Below are positions 24,340 to 36,010 of a stretch of 64,000 nt of DNA, in pieces. Numbering within the stretch: the stretch's first letter is position 1; each line of letters opens with the position of its first letter. The translations under genes were made by a program, and so were the position numbers. The notes beneath the pieces are model-generated. The model was not told the DNA's origin and searched no databases. It saw only the letters and a program-made list of their open reading frames with translations. Source of the stretch: Omphiscola glabra (lineage: Eukaryota; Mollusca; Gastropoda; Lymnaeidae); assembly GCA_964017045.1 (NCBI GenBank), contig OZ024794.1, forward strand, positions 54,219,608-54,283,607, read 5' to 3'.

Positions 24340-24503
24340 TGAAGGAATTATTGAAGGCAGTGCTGAAGGAATTATTGAAGGCAGTGCTGAAGGAATTATT
24401 GAAGGCAGTGCTGAAGGAATTATTGAAGGCAGTGCTGAAGGAATTACTGAAGGCAGTGCTGAAGGAATTATTGAAGGCAGTGCTGAAGGAATCTTTGAAG
24501 GCA
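24340..24503. repeat. 24-bp minisatellite, about 7 copies
   Basis: Unit GCTGAAGGAATTATTGAAGG+CAGT. Each unit looks like two diverged 12-bp halves (GCTGAAGGAATT / ATTGAAGGCAGT), and the half resembles the 12-bp unit at 16749. Open in several frames only because 24 is a multiple of three. Confidence 0.95.
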
Positions 24504-25149
24504 CTGCTGCATCCTAATAAATGCAATGAAGTCCAACGTTCTGGTTTATTAGGGGATACCTAAATATACAGTTTAAAAGACTTGCTCATACTGGAGATTA
24601 AGTTTGCCTTTATGTTTAACAATTTTGAAATAGAAAAAAGAATAATTTTAACAATCATAAATGAAACTCTCAACTACTCTTTATATATGAAAATATAAAA
24701 GCAACGATATATATTTTTAATGCCTAAATTACAATTCTACAGACAAGTGTCGGACTAGTCGAAGCAATCTCCCCTGTGAATTAAATTTTAGATCTTTAAA
24801 TCGTTGCTGTTTAAGGGTGGAATGGTATTTAGGACAGTTGGATATACAAAGAGGATATCGTCACAATTTGAGGCACATGTGCACTTAAAATGGAGAACGG
24901 GGAGTCGAGCTATACATTCTTTCAGAAAACTCTCTACAATTACTTTTAGGAATATCAAATGCTCCACTGTCTTCAGCGTGGACAGAGAGAAACGTTTTTA
25001 AAGTTTAAATATCATGAAAACATAATGGCCAATGAGAAAAGACTAGTGACTAGATTTTTTTCAATAAAAGTAAAAGAGCCGAGATCTCTATATATTTAGG
25101 AATGTGCCCATATATAGTATATATTATACGCGCATTTGCATGTTGGTGT
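24504..25149. other. Intergenic sequence, nothing specific
   Basis: AT-rich sequence. The short open frame at 24804-25001 has no recognisable features. Confidence 0.35.
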
Positions 25150-25475
25150 ACACTAGAGTACACAAAATAACAATTGGAACTAGAGTACACAAAATAACAA
25201 TTGGAACTAGAGTACACAAAATAACAATTGGAACTAGAGTACACAAAATAACAATTGGAACTAGAGTACACAAAATAACAATTGGAACTAGAGTACACAA
25301 AATAACAATTGGAACTAGAGTACACAAAATAACAATTGGAACTAGAGTTCATAAAATAACAATTGGAACTAGAGTACACAAAATAACAATTGGAACTAGA
25401 GTACACAAAATAACAATTGGAACTAGAGTACACAAAATAACAATTGGAACTAGAGTACACAAAATAACAATTGGA
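25150..25475. repeat. 27-bp minisatellite, 12 copies
   Basis: Unit AACTAGAGTACACAAAATAA+CAATTGG, almost identical throughout; one copy has TTCATAAAAT instead of TACACAAAAT. The low divergence implies recent expansion or ongoing homogenisation. Confidence 0.97.
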
Positions 25476-25496
25476 ATCATGAGAATTTTAAAATTA

Positions 25497-25665
25497 AATC
25501 CTTTATATTAACTTCGCTTTTGTTCGTGTGTTTGTCTGTGTGGCAAAAATCTTCGGAAGGCTAACTGACCCATTTCCCGTCATCGCGCTGAAACTTGGCC
25601 CATCGAGGTGCTGCCGTTGACATTACATTCGAAAAAATTTTCAGCCCCACCCCCAACCCACAAAC
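25497..25665 (+). repeat. Interspersed repeat (TTCGCTTTTGTT family), copy 1
   Basis: Starts CTTTATATTAACTTCGCTTT, with shared blocks GTGTGTTTGTCTGTGTGG, GACCCATTTCCCGTCATC and CTGAAACTTGGC. Two further copies at 59085 and 61107 share the same order of blocks, so this is a dispersed family. I cannot name it. Confidence 0.6.
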
Positions 25666-25739
25666 CCCTGCAGAATGTGCTTCGTATTTGTGACGTATTT
25701 CGTTTAAATTATTTATTAGTTATTAATGATGATGTAATA

Positions 25740-25925
25740 CTTTGAATGGGTGATGCTCGTATGTAGTTTTGTGTTGATTGTTGCGTTTTGTATTTCAATG
25801 TGGTAAAATATAAATTGTTTTCATTTCTCTTTTAATGTGGTTGACTGTGTACCGCGCTTCGAGCCTTTGGGGATGAAGCATGATTTTCAAATAAACCTTC
25901 TTATTATTATTAGTTATTATTAGAT
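25740..25925 (+). mobile_element. LINE 3' end with TTATTATTA tail
   Basis: Sequence ending GCGCTTCGAGCCTTTGGGGA ... ATAAACCTTCTTATTATTAT resembles the 3' tails of CR1/L2-like non-LTR elements: a GC-rich hairpin-prone block, then a simple TTA repeat. Only the 3' end is present (5' truncated). A related piece in reverse orientation lies at 40985-41110. Confidence 0.5.
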
Positions 25926-25997
25926 ATTTAAATATAACTTTAGGTTTTGCATTCACTAAGTTTGATATAAAACATTCCCCTACCCAAAAAAATCAGT

Positions 25998-26116
25998 TGG
26001 TACAATCACATAAATGATAAGTCACGTACAATTACATAAATGATAAGTCACGTACAATCACATACATGATAAGTCACGTACAAGTACATAAATGATAAGT
26101 CACGTACAATTACATA
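25998..26116. repeat. 26-bp minisatellite, 4-5 copies
   Basis: Unit GTACAATCACATAAATGATA+AGTCAC with minor variants. Confidence 0.93.
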
Positions 26117-28129
26117 AATGCAAACAATAATGAATATAAAGGATACATACGAAAAACTTAGTTTTTATGGGTTGTTAAATTTTGTCCATTTTCTTACTTT
26201 GCAATAGAATGAGTTATATACGATTTCCTTTTTACAAAAGTCTTAGACTTTTAAGGGAATTCTATTTGTCGCCTGCATTTTATCAATCCATTATGACAAC
26301 ATAAACTTGCCAGGAATTTAATGATTTGTTTGGCCTCACTGTTCAGCTCTTGAGCCAAATGGGCATAATGATCCGAGCGACCTCTGAAATGTGGAATTCG
26401 TTGAAGATTATTTGGTGTTCAAACATTGGTCGTTTCCGATTGCTTTCTCTTCCTTTCAGGCGGATTTCTTCAACAATTGGCGCTGACCAGATAATCACAT
26501 GGGGTGGGTTGGTTGGATCCAGAGTTAAACCGTTATGACGTAATGACCTTTCGTTACACAGGGTTCAACAATTTACAACCGTTTACTGAAATATCTTAGA
26601 GCAGTGCTTCTCAAATTAACATTCTACATGCCCTTATAATTTTATTTTATTGTAATTATCAAATAGTAGTATTAGTAGATATCTTTAACATATCCAAAAT
26701 CAAATTAAGGATTTACAGTCGTTCAAATGTATATGTGTCAACTTAAAGGTCATTCGATCAATTCGATAACTAAATCATAGACATACTCTGATCTAAGGTT
26801 TCCCCCAAAAATTGCGTCCTTGGGGAAATGTGTGGTTGATCTGCAGGTGAATAGAAATAAAATGGTGCAATAAATACCATATGTCTAATGAACACTCAAA
26901 TGACATGGCATAATGATGTGTCATATGCATGTGACAATGAAGTTACTAAACAGGACCCCGTCTTTTTGATTATTCATAACTTATACATATATACACTGAA
27001 AATAGACTGATACAGTCGATATATTTTACTGATATTTTACTCGACAGTTTACAAATTTTTGGTAAAGTTTTTCTACTTGTACAATTGCAAACTGAGAAGA
27101 AAATGAAGAAGAAAAAAAGAAAACAGACTTGACTCTGGAAACATTAGAGGCACAGTAACGATTTGTTTTGGTTAATTTTTTTTTTTTAGGTTTTGAAAAA
27201 GAAGTGGGGGTTGGGCGGGGGTTGGGTGGGGGTTGAGTGGGGGTGGGTGGGGGATGGGTGGGGGTTGGGTGGGGTAAGAGCATTTTAAAAAGAAAATCTT
27301 AAAAATGTTGAAATAATTTGCAAATCTGTTTCATTTAGAAAGTAAATAGAAAATTAAAACGTTCTTAAATCAAATGTACATATTATGTTAGTGCATATGT
27401 ACATATTATGTTAGTGCATATGTACACATTATGTTAGTGCATGTGTACATGATGGTTTCCTGTGAGGTTTTCTTTTCTCTATCATTGTAGGAACACCGTG
27501 CTCTCTCTCTCTGTACATAAAATATTGAATTATTTTACCTAAGGCGAGGCGATACAATCTCTACAGCGTAAAAAAAATAATTTAAAATTCAGGCGACGAT
27601 ACAAGATGGTATCTTTACACTTTCCTTTCACTGTGATCAATGGTGGTTAGAATAAAATGAACCGTGTGGTGCGGTTTAGTAAATATTGATGTGTCACATA
27701 CGGAGCAGACGTTGACAAGGACTCGTTCCTGCCATTTGCTTTATTTATTTTTAAAACGTAATTTACGCATTGAGATAATAATGGTGTGTTCAAAACGACT
27801 TTGTACCAAGCATTGTTATTTTAATTTAAGTTTTTACAAAGAAAATTAACTTTTGCATCGATTAAAAGCCTAAATAGGCAGATAATCAGTAATCGGCCTA
27901 AGCGACCCTTTAGCCGATTAATCGATAATCGGCTTTTTTCTTATCAGTCAACCTACTGAACATATTGCACATATTTATGTCTTCTAGCAACATTTTTTAC
28001 AGAATTGGGTTTGTCCAAAGCCCACTGCTTGCTTTCATAGTTCTCCCCTCCCCCAGTCACTGCATGCCCATATCGTTGTGTGACGCCGACAGTGTTAATA
28101 CCATTACACCGTTTTTTCCCCAGCTGTCA
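26117..28129. other. Intergenic sequence with two small simple repeats
   Basis: Contains a G-rich TGGGGGTTGGG-type run (27206-27272) and a 23-bp repeat in three copies (27373-27443, unit TGTACATATTATGTTAGTGC+ATA). A self-complementary TCGATTAATC block near 27900-27935 is a short inverted repeat. No gene supported. Confidence 0.4.
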
Positions 28130-28170
28130 AGACTTTAAGTGTTGGATAGGATGTTTTTTGTATATATTTC

Positions 28171-28609
28171 CATCCACCCAACCCTGTGGCGCTACAGCCC
28201 ATGTAGGGCTTTGGTCTGCCTCACTACTTCCTTCCACTCAGACCATCCACCCAACCCTGTGGCGCTACAGCCCATGTAGGGCTTTGGTCTGCCTCACTAC
28301 TTCCTTCCACTCAGACCATCCACCCAACCCTGTGGCGCTACAGCCCATGTAGGGCTTTGGTCTGCCTCACTACTTCCTTCCACTCAGACCATCCACCCAA
28401 CCCTGTGGCGCTACAGCCCATGTAGGGCTTTGGTCTGCCTCACTACTTCCTTCCACTCAGACCATCCACCCAACCCTGTGGCGCTACAGCCCATGTAGGG
28501 CTTTGGTCTGCCTCACTACTTCCTTCCACTCAGACCATCCACCCAACCCTGTGGCGCTACAGCCCATGTAGGGCTTTGGTCTGCCTCACTACTTCCTTCC
28601 ACTCAGACC
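28171..28609. repeat. 73-bp tandem repeat, 6 copies
   Basis: Six essentially identical 73-bp units starting CATCCACCCAACCCTGTGGC. The near-identity indicates very recent amplification. Confidence 0.97.
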
Positions 28610-28688
28610 ATAACTGATGCTTTTCTTTTCCATGCTTGAATTCCCAGTCGTTGTAGATCTTTTTTCCACATCATCCATCCATCTATAT

Positions 28689-28893
28689 AAGCCTAGGTCT
28701 GCCATCTAAGCCTAGGTCTGCCATCTAAGCCTAGGTCTGCCATCTAAGCCTAGGTCTGCCATCTAAGCCTAGGTCTGCCATCTAAGCCTAGGTCTGCCAT
28801 CTAAGCCTAGGTCTGCCATCTAAGCCTAGGTCTGCCATCTAAGCCTAGGTCTGCCATCTAAGCCTAGGTCTGCCATCTAAGCCTAGGTCTGCA
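28689..28893. repeat. 19-bp tandem repeat, about 11 copies
   Basis: Unit TAAGCCTAGGTCTGCCATC, identical throughout. Sits 80 bp from the 73-bp array in the same element. Confidence 0.97.
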
Positions 28894-29146
28894 TTTGAGC
28901 CCTTTTTACCTGGGGTTTTGGTGATGCACCCTCTTTACTCCTCTGTCATTTGGCATTTTCTCTAAGTGTCCATTGCAGCCCATTGTAGCCTGCCTTTTTT
29001 TCTGCTACTATCGTGGGATCCTGATATAGACTGTACAATTCATCATGGTTGTTTCGTATTCTCCATCCATATCCATCCTTTACTAGTCCATATATTTTCC
29101 TGAGAACTTTCCTTTATATTTTACCAGCCTTTAAGTTGCACTATAG

Positions 29147-29344
29147 CAGTGGTTTTCAACCTGTGGGTCACGACCCCTTTAGGGGTCGCGCGACCCTTTC
29201 CCAAGGGTCGCCTAAGACCATCTAATAACAGACATACTCTACAGTTACGAAGTAAAAACACACAAAAAATTGTGTGGCTGGGGTCGCCACAACATGAGGA
29301 ACTGTATTAAAGGGTCGCGGCATTAGGAAGGTTGAGAACCACTG
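29147..29344. mobile_element. SPIN-like hAT miniature element, copy 1
   Basis: Starts CAGTGGTTTTCAACCTGTGG and ends GGTTGAGAACCACTG. Flanked by the perfect 8-bp duplication CACTATAG (29139-29146 and 29345-29352). The interior CGCCTAAGACCATC ... CTACAGTTACGAAGT ... GGGTCGCCACAACATGAGGA matches, from memory, the non-autonomous SPIN (Space Invader) hAT family. Three more copies lie at 50872, 61816 and 62304. Confidence 0.88.
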
Positions 29345-29707
29345 CACTATAGCAAGATACTTCGCATGGTTCTAAACAAACAGGCCAGAGACTTCATTTG
29401 TTAACAATATGAGATATACTTTTTTTGGATGTACCGTACATTTAAATCTCTGTGATTTAAAACTAGACGAGCAAGTGATCAAATTTCTATCATTATTACT
29501 ATTATTTTTTACTAATCAATTATTTATTTTATTTTATTTTTGGGTTGGGGGGGGGGGGGGCGAATGTTTCGATAAAATTTTAGAGAATATGTGTGCTTGG
29601 TCAGCTGCTATGTTTGTAACTAGGATATGTGAGCAAGCAAATTAGCCGGGAGGGAAGCGGAGTGCGGCGACAGCCGGTGTCGGACTGAGCAACTTTGGTG
29701 CTATATA
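29345..29707. other. Intergenic spacer
   Basis: Contains a G12 tract near 29548 and nothing else of note. Confidence 0.35.
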
Positions 29708-30098
29708 ATGGACTACGATTAGTCGATTGTTTTGTCACGTGATACGTGTAAAAACAAGTAATACTTCCGGTAGGCTGTCTGCAACACACTAGTCGCTCAC
29801 AAATTTTTCTTCAAACAACTTTCTTCCTTTAATCATAACTGAATTATAATTATTGTCACATTTATTGAATGTCATTTAAAAAAACGCGTGTACTCAAGAA
29901 TATTTTGAAAAGTAAAATTTTAATAAACACCGGGGGAAGCGCTGATGGAGACGAACATTTTGCTTTAGAATTAATGATAATGGCAATGACTGATCAGCTG
30001 TTTATCTGTTGTTACGTGTTGTCATGTGTAGCAGAAAGCCTACCAATGGCTGGTACGTATCACGTGACAAAACAAGGAAGTGACTCATCGTAGTCCAT
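29708..30098. mobile_element. 390-bp inverted-terminal miniature element (family B), copy 1
   Basis: The left end ATGGACTACGATTAGTCG and the reverse complement of the right end ATGGACTACGATGAGTCA are about 45-bp terminal inverted repeats, both continuing into TTTTGTCACGTGATACGT. It is non-coding. A second copy lies at 40194-40583 in the opposite orientation. Flanks are TA-rich (TATA/TTATA), so the exact duplication cannot be resolved. Confidence 0.82.
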
Positions 30099-31560
30099 TT
30101 ATAGGCAAGGATGAAAGTCCCGCTTCTTAATCATAAATGTTGCTTATTCATCTATAATGTAACGATAAGGATGGCTACCAGCTACAAATCAGTGTCTACA
30201 TCTGATTTCCCCACCTACCGATACCATAGACACATGTATCCACATCTTATAGCCCTGGGTATGACCTGTGTCATCCTCTACCAATATTGACCGCTGACCT
30301 ATAGGATCTCGCCCTGTACGTCGACACCCCCAACCGCGTCCCGACACAGCAGGATCCCGTTGGGGGTCATGTCACATGGTCATCACACTGACCAGCTCTC
30401 ACCTTCTGTCCGGTGATGTTTTCATTTTGTCAAGGACGGGCTGGAAGCCAACAAGTCGTCAGCGTCACAACGTGAAAAGATGAGCCCTTATATACAAGTG
30501 ACACGGGAGACGTGTACAACTGACTCGGGTTGTTGTCTCGTGGTGATTCAATGACATGTACCTCTCACTCAAATACCTGATGTCTACTATAATATGGGGA
30601 ATTGTGTATGTAGAACGGAATGGGTTGTTTTTGTTGTTTTTTAAAAACTTTAAGTGGCGGAAATGAAACCATTATCACAAAATTTTATTGTTATAATAAT
30701 AATTAATGAAACGGGACACAATTATAAAACACTTTTTGTAACATTAAAACAAACATAAAAATAACGGTTGAAGCAAAGGATGATCTGGGGAGCATGACAA
30801 GGGGTATAAAGGGAGAAAAAAAAATTGTATAGGAGAGGGTTTGGCTAAGGGGCGAGAATTTGACGCGGATAATGAGGAGTTAGGGTGATGAGAGAGACCG
30901 TGGATTGGGTGGGTGGGGGAGGTATAGGGTGTTTGCGTATAGAGGCGTCCCTGTAATACGTGCACACAACCATTGTGGTATACATGAAATCAATACCGAC
31001 AATTCATTCAGTAAAACGGCTATGTAAATATTTACCATATATGATATAGGGAGGCCTACTATATGTAGCTCGATCAATGAACTCTATGCCTCACCAAAGA
31101 TTTGAGGACACTATTTCTTGTATTTGACGTACACTATTTCTTGTATTTGACGTGTTACACTTATATGTTCAAAGAAATCTCTTTACAACTTGAAGACCCT
31201 TATAGCGCTAAAAGTACTTAAGTCACATTTTTGCCAAAATCCATCTAAACTGTGACCTTTTCTTATCAGACTGCATTAATTTGAACACATTAACATGTGC
31301 CTAAATCACTTAATTAAACAAGACAAAATATGAAAATAATCACATTTTATAGACAAAAAGAATATTTGAGCTTGATTATCTCATAATGTGCATTTTGTGA
31401 CTTAATTGCTTTTAGCACAGTAGCTCTTCATTATTATTGTGACACAGCTCGATTAACAAAATGTCATCTTGACCGTCCTTGACTTTTTGAGTGCCATATT
31501 TATCTATATACACAATTTCTACTGAAAATATTTGGACTCACCTTTGATGTTTGATCAACA
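30099..31560. other. Intergenic sequence, no gene supported
   Basis: The part 30170-30560 has balanced composition with no repeats and could be conserved non-coding sequence; the rest is AT-rich. A short tandem duplication of ACACTATTTCTTGTATTTGACGT-like sequence (first 20 bases considered) occurs near 31109-31150. Confidence 0.35.
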
Positions 31561-32141
31561 AGACAATGTGTGATCTGACATAATGTGTGATCTGACATAA
31601 TGTGTGATCTGACATAATGTGTGATCTGACATAATGTGTGATCTGAAATAATGTGTGATCTGACATAATGTGTGATCTGACATAATGTGTGATCTGACAT
31701 AATGTGTGATCTGACATAATGTATGATCTGACATAATGTGTGATCTGACATAATGTATGATCTGACATAATGTGTGATCTGACATAATGTATGATCTGAC
31801 ATAATGTGTGATCTGACATAATGTGTGATCTGACATAATGTGTGATCTGACATAATGTGTGATCTGACATAATGTGTGATCTGACATAATGTGTGATCTG
31901 ACATAATGTGTGAGCTGACATAATGTGTGATCTGACATAATGTGTGATCTGACATAATGTATGATCTGAAATAATGTGTGATCTGACATAATGTGTGATC
32001 TGAAATAATATGTGATCTGACATAATGTATGATCTGACATAATGTGTGATCTGACATAATGTATGATCTGACATAATGTGTGATCTGACATAATGTGTGA
32101 TCTGACATAATGTGTGATCTGACATAATGTGTGATCTGACA
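31561..32141. repeat. 17-bp minisatellite, about 34 copies
   Basis: Unit ATAATGTGTGATCTGAC with rare variants (ATGTATG, TCTGAAATA). Because 17 is not a multiple of three and the unit lacks a stop on the minus strand, all three minus frames stay open with the same 17-residue pattern. These frames are repeat artefacts. Confidence 0.97.
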
Positions 32142-32329
32142 TGTGAAATGTACTTCGATATATTTTATGCCTATAATTGACACTTTCCTTATTTAATATG
32201 TAAAGAAAATAACAATTGATGATGAAAATGAAGTAAACAGATTGGCCACATACATTAGAAGGCCCTCTCTAACATGTGCAGCTACGAGGATTGTGTCACG
32301 ATACAATTTAGTTACTTGTCATGAGGTCT

Positions 32330-32475
32330 GAATGATATAGTTGTCTAGTTGACTATTTGACTAGTTGTCTAGTTGACTAGTTGCCTAGTTGCCTAGTTGT
32401 CTAGTTGCCTCGTTGTCTAGTTGCCTCGTTGTCTAGTTGCCTATATAATAGTTGCCTAGTTGCCTAGTTATTTGA
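32330..32475. repeat. Irregular short repeat of TAGTTGCC / TAGTTGTC
   Basis: Imperfect tandem array of 8-bp units (CTAGTTGC, CTAGTTGT, CTAGTTGA). Confidence 0.9.
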
Positions 32476-33986
32476 AAAGAAAGTCCAGAAAAAGAGGGTA
32501 AATTGGATCCTTCCAATTCTATTGTTAATCAACAATCCAGATGGTGGCGCTGATGGTCAAAAGTTTACATCCTAGTCTTCCAGTGATTCGATCTGAAATG
32601 GGGTTTATTGACTTACTTGATAAAGGTGTCAGGTTCAAGTTAATGAGGTCATAATAAGTAACTTAAACTTAAGGCTCGTGTTTTTTTTTATATTAAAAGG
32701 GGCAAGGGGTCAACACAAATTATGCTTTTATGTTTATGTGGATGAACTATTTGTTATTACAGCAAAGGAAGAAAAGCGGGTTACGTACGACCATGAGCGC
32801 AGTGAGTGTGAGTGAGTGTTGTAGTTCAAATATAACCTCATATATACGTAAACTATGTGTTGTGTAAGAAACTCATTTCCCAACATCGTAACGTGACGGT
32901 AATGATTCGCCAAAACGTTTTATTTGATAGAATGAGAGTTTCTAATAACCTGACGCGCACAAACGCTGAAAATGAACCGTTAACAATTGCTCGGATGGGA
33001 AATATTATGAAAGGAGAATGATGGATGGCTCCAGACCTCGGTTCAACTTGGAAAGATATTTTCATGGCACAAGCCACGAACAAACTCCCCCGCTTCCCCC
33101 AACCATCTTCCCATACTGGCATGAGCGCTCAATGGACCCCTATAAGAATGTGACAAAATTAAGTGCGAACCAAATTCATGAAAACCCGACGGATGCCCTC
33201 TCCCCTACGCATCACTCTGTTCTCCCCGAATCTCGTCTTGTAATTTTCTTCCAGTCGGCCAGCAAGGGGACTTTACTGTCTTGTTTTACTCGGTACCGCT
33301 GTGAGCGGTGGACAAAAGGCGGGAAATATCTCGTGATAAATAGTCGGGCACTTGTCTAATTTCGTCCTCTTCTGATCCAAATAGCGGTAATCTGCCCCCC
33401 CCCCCTTGTCGGCTGACCCATACAAACGCCTTAAGGTCGAATTATCGCATTAACAACTGAAGCAGGACAGGACACTTTTATTGGCTGCTCGCTTGACGGG
33501 ACACAATGGGGGGGAGGCTCTCCTATCTCGATTCTGATTGAAGGAAATCGGACTCTTGGCCACGCCCTATGAGCTCCGCTGACCACTTGTAAACATACAA
33601 ATGTCGGAAGTGATGAGTTCGGCTCTCAGTCGATGTCCAGAAGATTTCCGGCAGTGAGCCAATTTGTTGAAGCCGTGATAAGGAGCTCATCATATGACGC
33701 ATGCCAACGAGATCAAACAAAAAATGGACTTTGGACATCATTAGGACTATATATTTCCAAGGATTTTCAAATGTTTTAAATGTGAATCTAAATTCCCTTG
33801 CAACATTCATTCTGAAAAACTTGGTAAACGTCTTTTAAAGGAAGTTAACAAAGGTATTGTCATTTTCAATTTACTCCATACGTCTTGAAATATATTTACC
33901 TGATTTAGTATCGGTGCTAGATCATATACATATTATATATATTTTTAAAAAAACAGTGTTCTTAAAGTAAGGCATCATCGGGGCCG
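32476..33986 (+). promoter_or_regulatory. 5' flank and probable promoter region of the Not-like homeobox gene
   Basis: The 1.5 kb upstream of the start codon is free of minisatellites and, from about 32850 to 33820, richer in G+C and CpG than most of the window. A C10 tract lies near 33397. No convincing TATA box sits at a usual distance; a TATATATA run at 33928-33942 is 45 bases before the ATG. An upstream non-coding exon is possible. Function is inferred from position only. Confidence 0.4.
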
Positions 33987-34839
33987 ATGATGCATCAAAG
34001 TGCCCCAGGCGGACCGGACCTTAGCTCACCCTACATGTTGTGGCAGTACGTACAGTTCATGACACCGCCGAAATCATCGGAATACACGGTCCACCAGGCT
34101 TTTACCCAACCCGTCCCGCCGTACCCAGCCCAACATCTGGGGTACGCTCCACAACAGTACATCACCAACTACAACTACCGCATCCAGGAGCAGCCCCGCC
34201 ATGTCTACCCAAGCCACACCAACGCGCTGGATGACCAGAAGACACCCTCCGACATCATGTGCAAGAAGAACAACCAGCACATGAAGAGAGCCGGACGATT
34301 TAGAGCGGATCGCGGTGCAAATATTTCACTGAACCTACTGAGATCATCACAGAGTTCAGCGGCTTCACGAAACTCAACAAACTTTTCACCTCCAGCCAAA
34401 GGCTCCACGTTCACCATTGACGCCATATTGAACAAAGCCGATAAAAGACAATCTCCGATGGATATTTCCCCACAATCTGAACCGCATTCCCACAAAATCC
34501 CCGAACCGATTGACTCGTGCTGCACAACTCCCTTTAGATCTGATCCCCTGTCCCCTACGCGCATTCAGCCTTGCTCGCCCACAACGGCACGTTTCTTGCA
34601 GCCGTTGATGCATAGTACTCCCGCACATGAGCGCGGCGGGCCGGAGCGGCGCAACAATAGACTCTATGAGCTGAACCATCCCTACATGTTTCACCCTTAT
34701 GACAACACACATCTCCCGCACCACACTCATGGTGTGCCGCACACCCCCATGACATCGTCGCTGTCATCACTGTCAAGCTTATCCTCGGGATCCTCATCGA
34801 TATCTGTGTCCCCCGAATCGACTTCTACGCAGCTCAAAG
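33987..34839 (+). CDS. Not/NOTO-like homeobox gene, exon 1
   Basis: The coding part has 853 nt (284 codons plus one base), donor AAAG|GTTAGT. The start is the first of two adjacent ATGs (MMHQSAPGG). The product is low in hydrophobic order and rich in Ser, Pro, His and Gln, as usual for homeobox N-termini. Residues 142-148, FTIDAIL, form an eh1-type Groucho/TLE co-repressor motif. A serine run (SLSSLSSLSSGSSSISVS) precedes the splice site. The complete protein from three exons has 408 residues. Not-class factors act in the nucleus; in chordates they specify notochord (NOTO, Xnot, floating head) while in protostomes they act in neural or posterior patterning. Assignment rests mainly on the homeodomain in exons 2-3. 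Confidence 0.9.
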
Positions 34840-34870
34840 GTTAGTTTGTTTAAACGCCAACAGTATAGTA

Positions 34871-36010
34871 CAACATAATTGTGTTGGTACAAATGATTTG
34901 GTCAAACAATCTACTTAGTTCAACATAAGCGTGTTGGTACAAATGATTTTGTCAAACAATCTACTTAGTTCAACATAAGCGTGTTGGTACAAATGATTTG
35001 GTCAAGCAATCTACTTAGTTCAACATAAGCGTGTTGGTACAAATGATTTTGTCAAACAATCTACTTAGTACAACATAATCGTGCTGGTACAAATGATTTT
35101 GTCAAACAATCTACTTAGTTCAACATAAGCGTGTTAGTACAAATGATTTGGTCAAACAATCTACTTAGTTCAACATAAGCATGTTGGTACAAATGATTTT
35201 GTCAAACAATCTACTTAGTTCAACATAATCGTGTTGGTACAAATGATTGTGTCAAACAATCTACTTCAACATAAGCGTGTTGGTACAAATGATTTGGTCA
35301 AACAATGTACTTAGTTCAACATAATTGTGCTGTTACAAATAATTGTGTCAAACAATCTACTTAGTTCAACATAAGCGTGTTGGTACAAATGATTTGGTCA
35401 AACAATCTACTTAGTTCAACATAATTGTGCTGTTACAAATAATTGTGTCAAACAATCTACTTAGTTCAACATAATCGTGTTGGTGCAAATGATTTTGTCA
35501 AACCATCTACTTAGTTCAACATAAGCGTGTTGGTGCAAATGATTTTGTCAAACAATCTACTTAGTTCAACATAATCGTGTTGGTGCAAATGATTTTGTCA
35601 AACCATCTACTTAGTTCAACATAAGCGTGTTGGTGCAAATGATTTGGTCAAACCATCTACTTAGTACAACATAATCGTGTTGGTGCAAATGATTTGGTCA
35701 AACCATCTACTTAGTTCAACATAATCGTGTTGGTGCAAATGATTTGGTCAAACCATCTACTTAGTTCAACATAATCGTGTTGGTGCAAATGATTTGGTCA
35801 AACCATCTACTTAGTTCAACATAAGCGTGTTGGTGCAAATGATTTTGTCAAACCATCTTCTTAGTTCAACATAATCGTGTTGGTGCAAATGATTTTGTCA
35901 AACCATCTACTTAGTTCAACATAATCGTGTTGGTGCAAATGATTTGGTCAAACCATCTTCTTAGTTCAACATAATCGTGTTGGTGCAAATGATTTGGTCA
36001 AACCATCTGT
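34871..36010. repeat. 50-bp minisatellite in intron 1, about 23 copies
   Basis: Unit starts CAACATAAGCGTGTTGGTAC and ends with GTCAAACAATCTACTTAGTT. There are two sequence subtypes: copies up to about 35465 mostly have GGTACAAAT and AAACAATC, later copies have GGTGCAAAT and AAACCATC. One copy near 35265 lacks 5 bp. The array starts about 30 bp after the exon 1 donor. Confidence 0.97.

Larger units (their letters stand above)
28130..29138 (-). mobile_element. Non-LTR element 3' region containing two tandem arrays
   Basis: Segments such as GGCGCTACAGCCCATGTAGG, CCATGCTTGAATTCCCAGTC and GGTTTTGGTGATGCACCCTC appear to be collinear parts of one dispersed element seen in snail genomes (recalled, not searched). 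Two short segments of it have been amplified in place: a 73-bp unit and a 19-bp unit. No intact frame remains. Confidence 0.45.

Noticed and set aside
25050..25511. Frames of about 135 codons on both strands
   Set aside because: Artefact of the 27-bp minisatellite (a multiple of three).
31500..32183. Three overlapping minus-strand frames of 195-227 codons
   Set aside because: Artefact of the 17-bp array; each frame translates the same repeated residues.
34205..34797. Minus-strand frames of 80-119 codons
   Set aside because: Shadows of the homeobox exon 1 coding sequence on the other strand.
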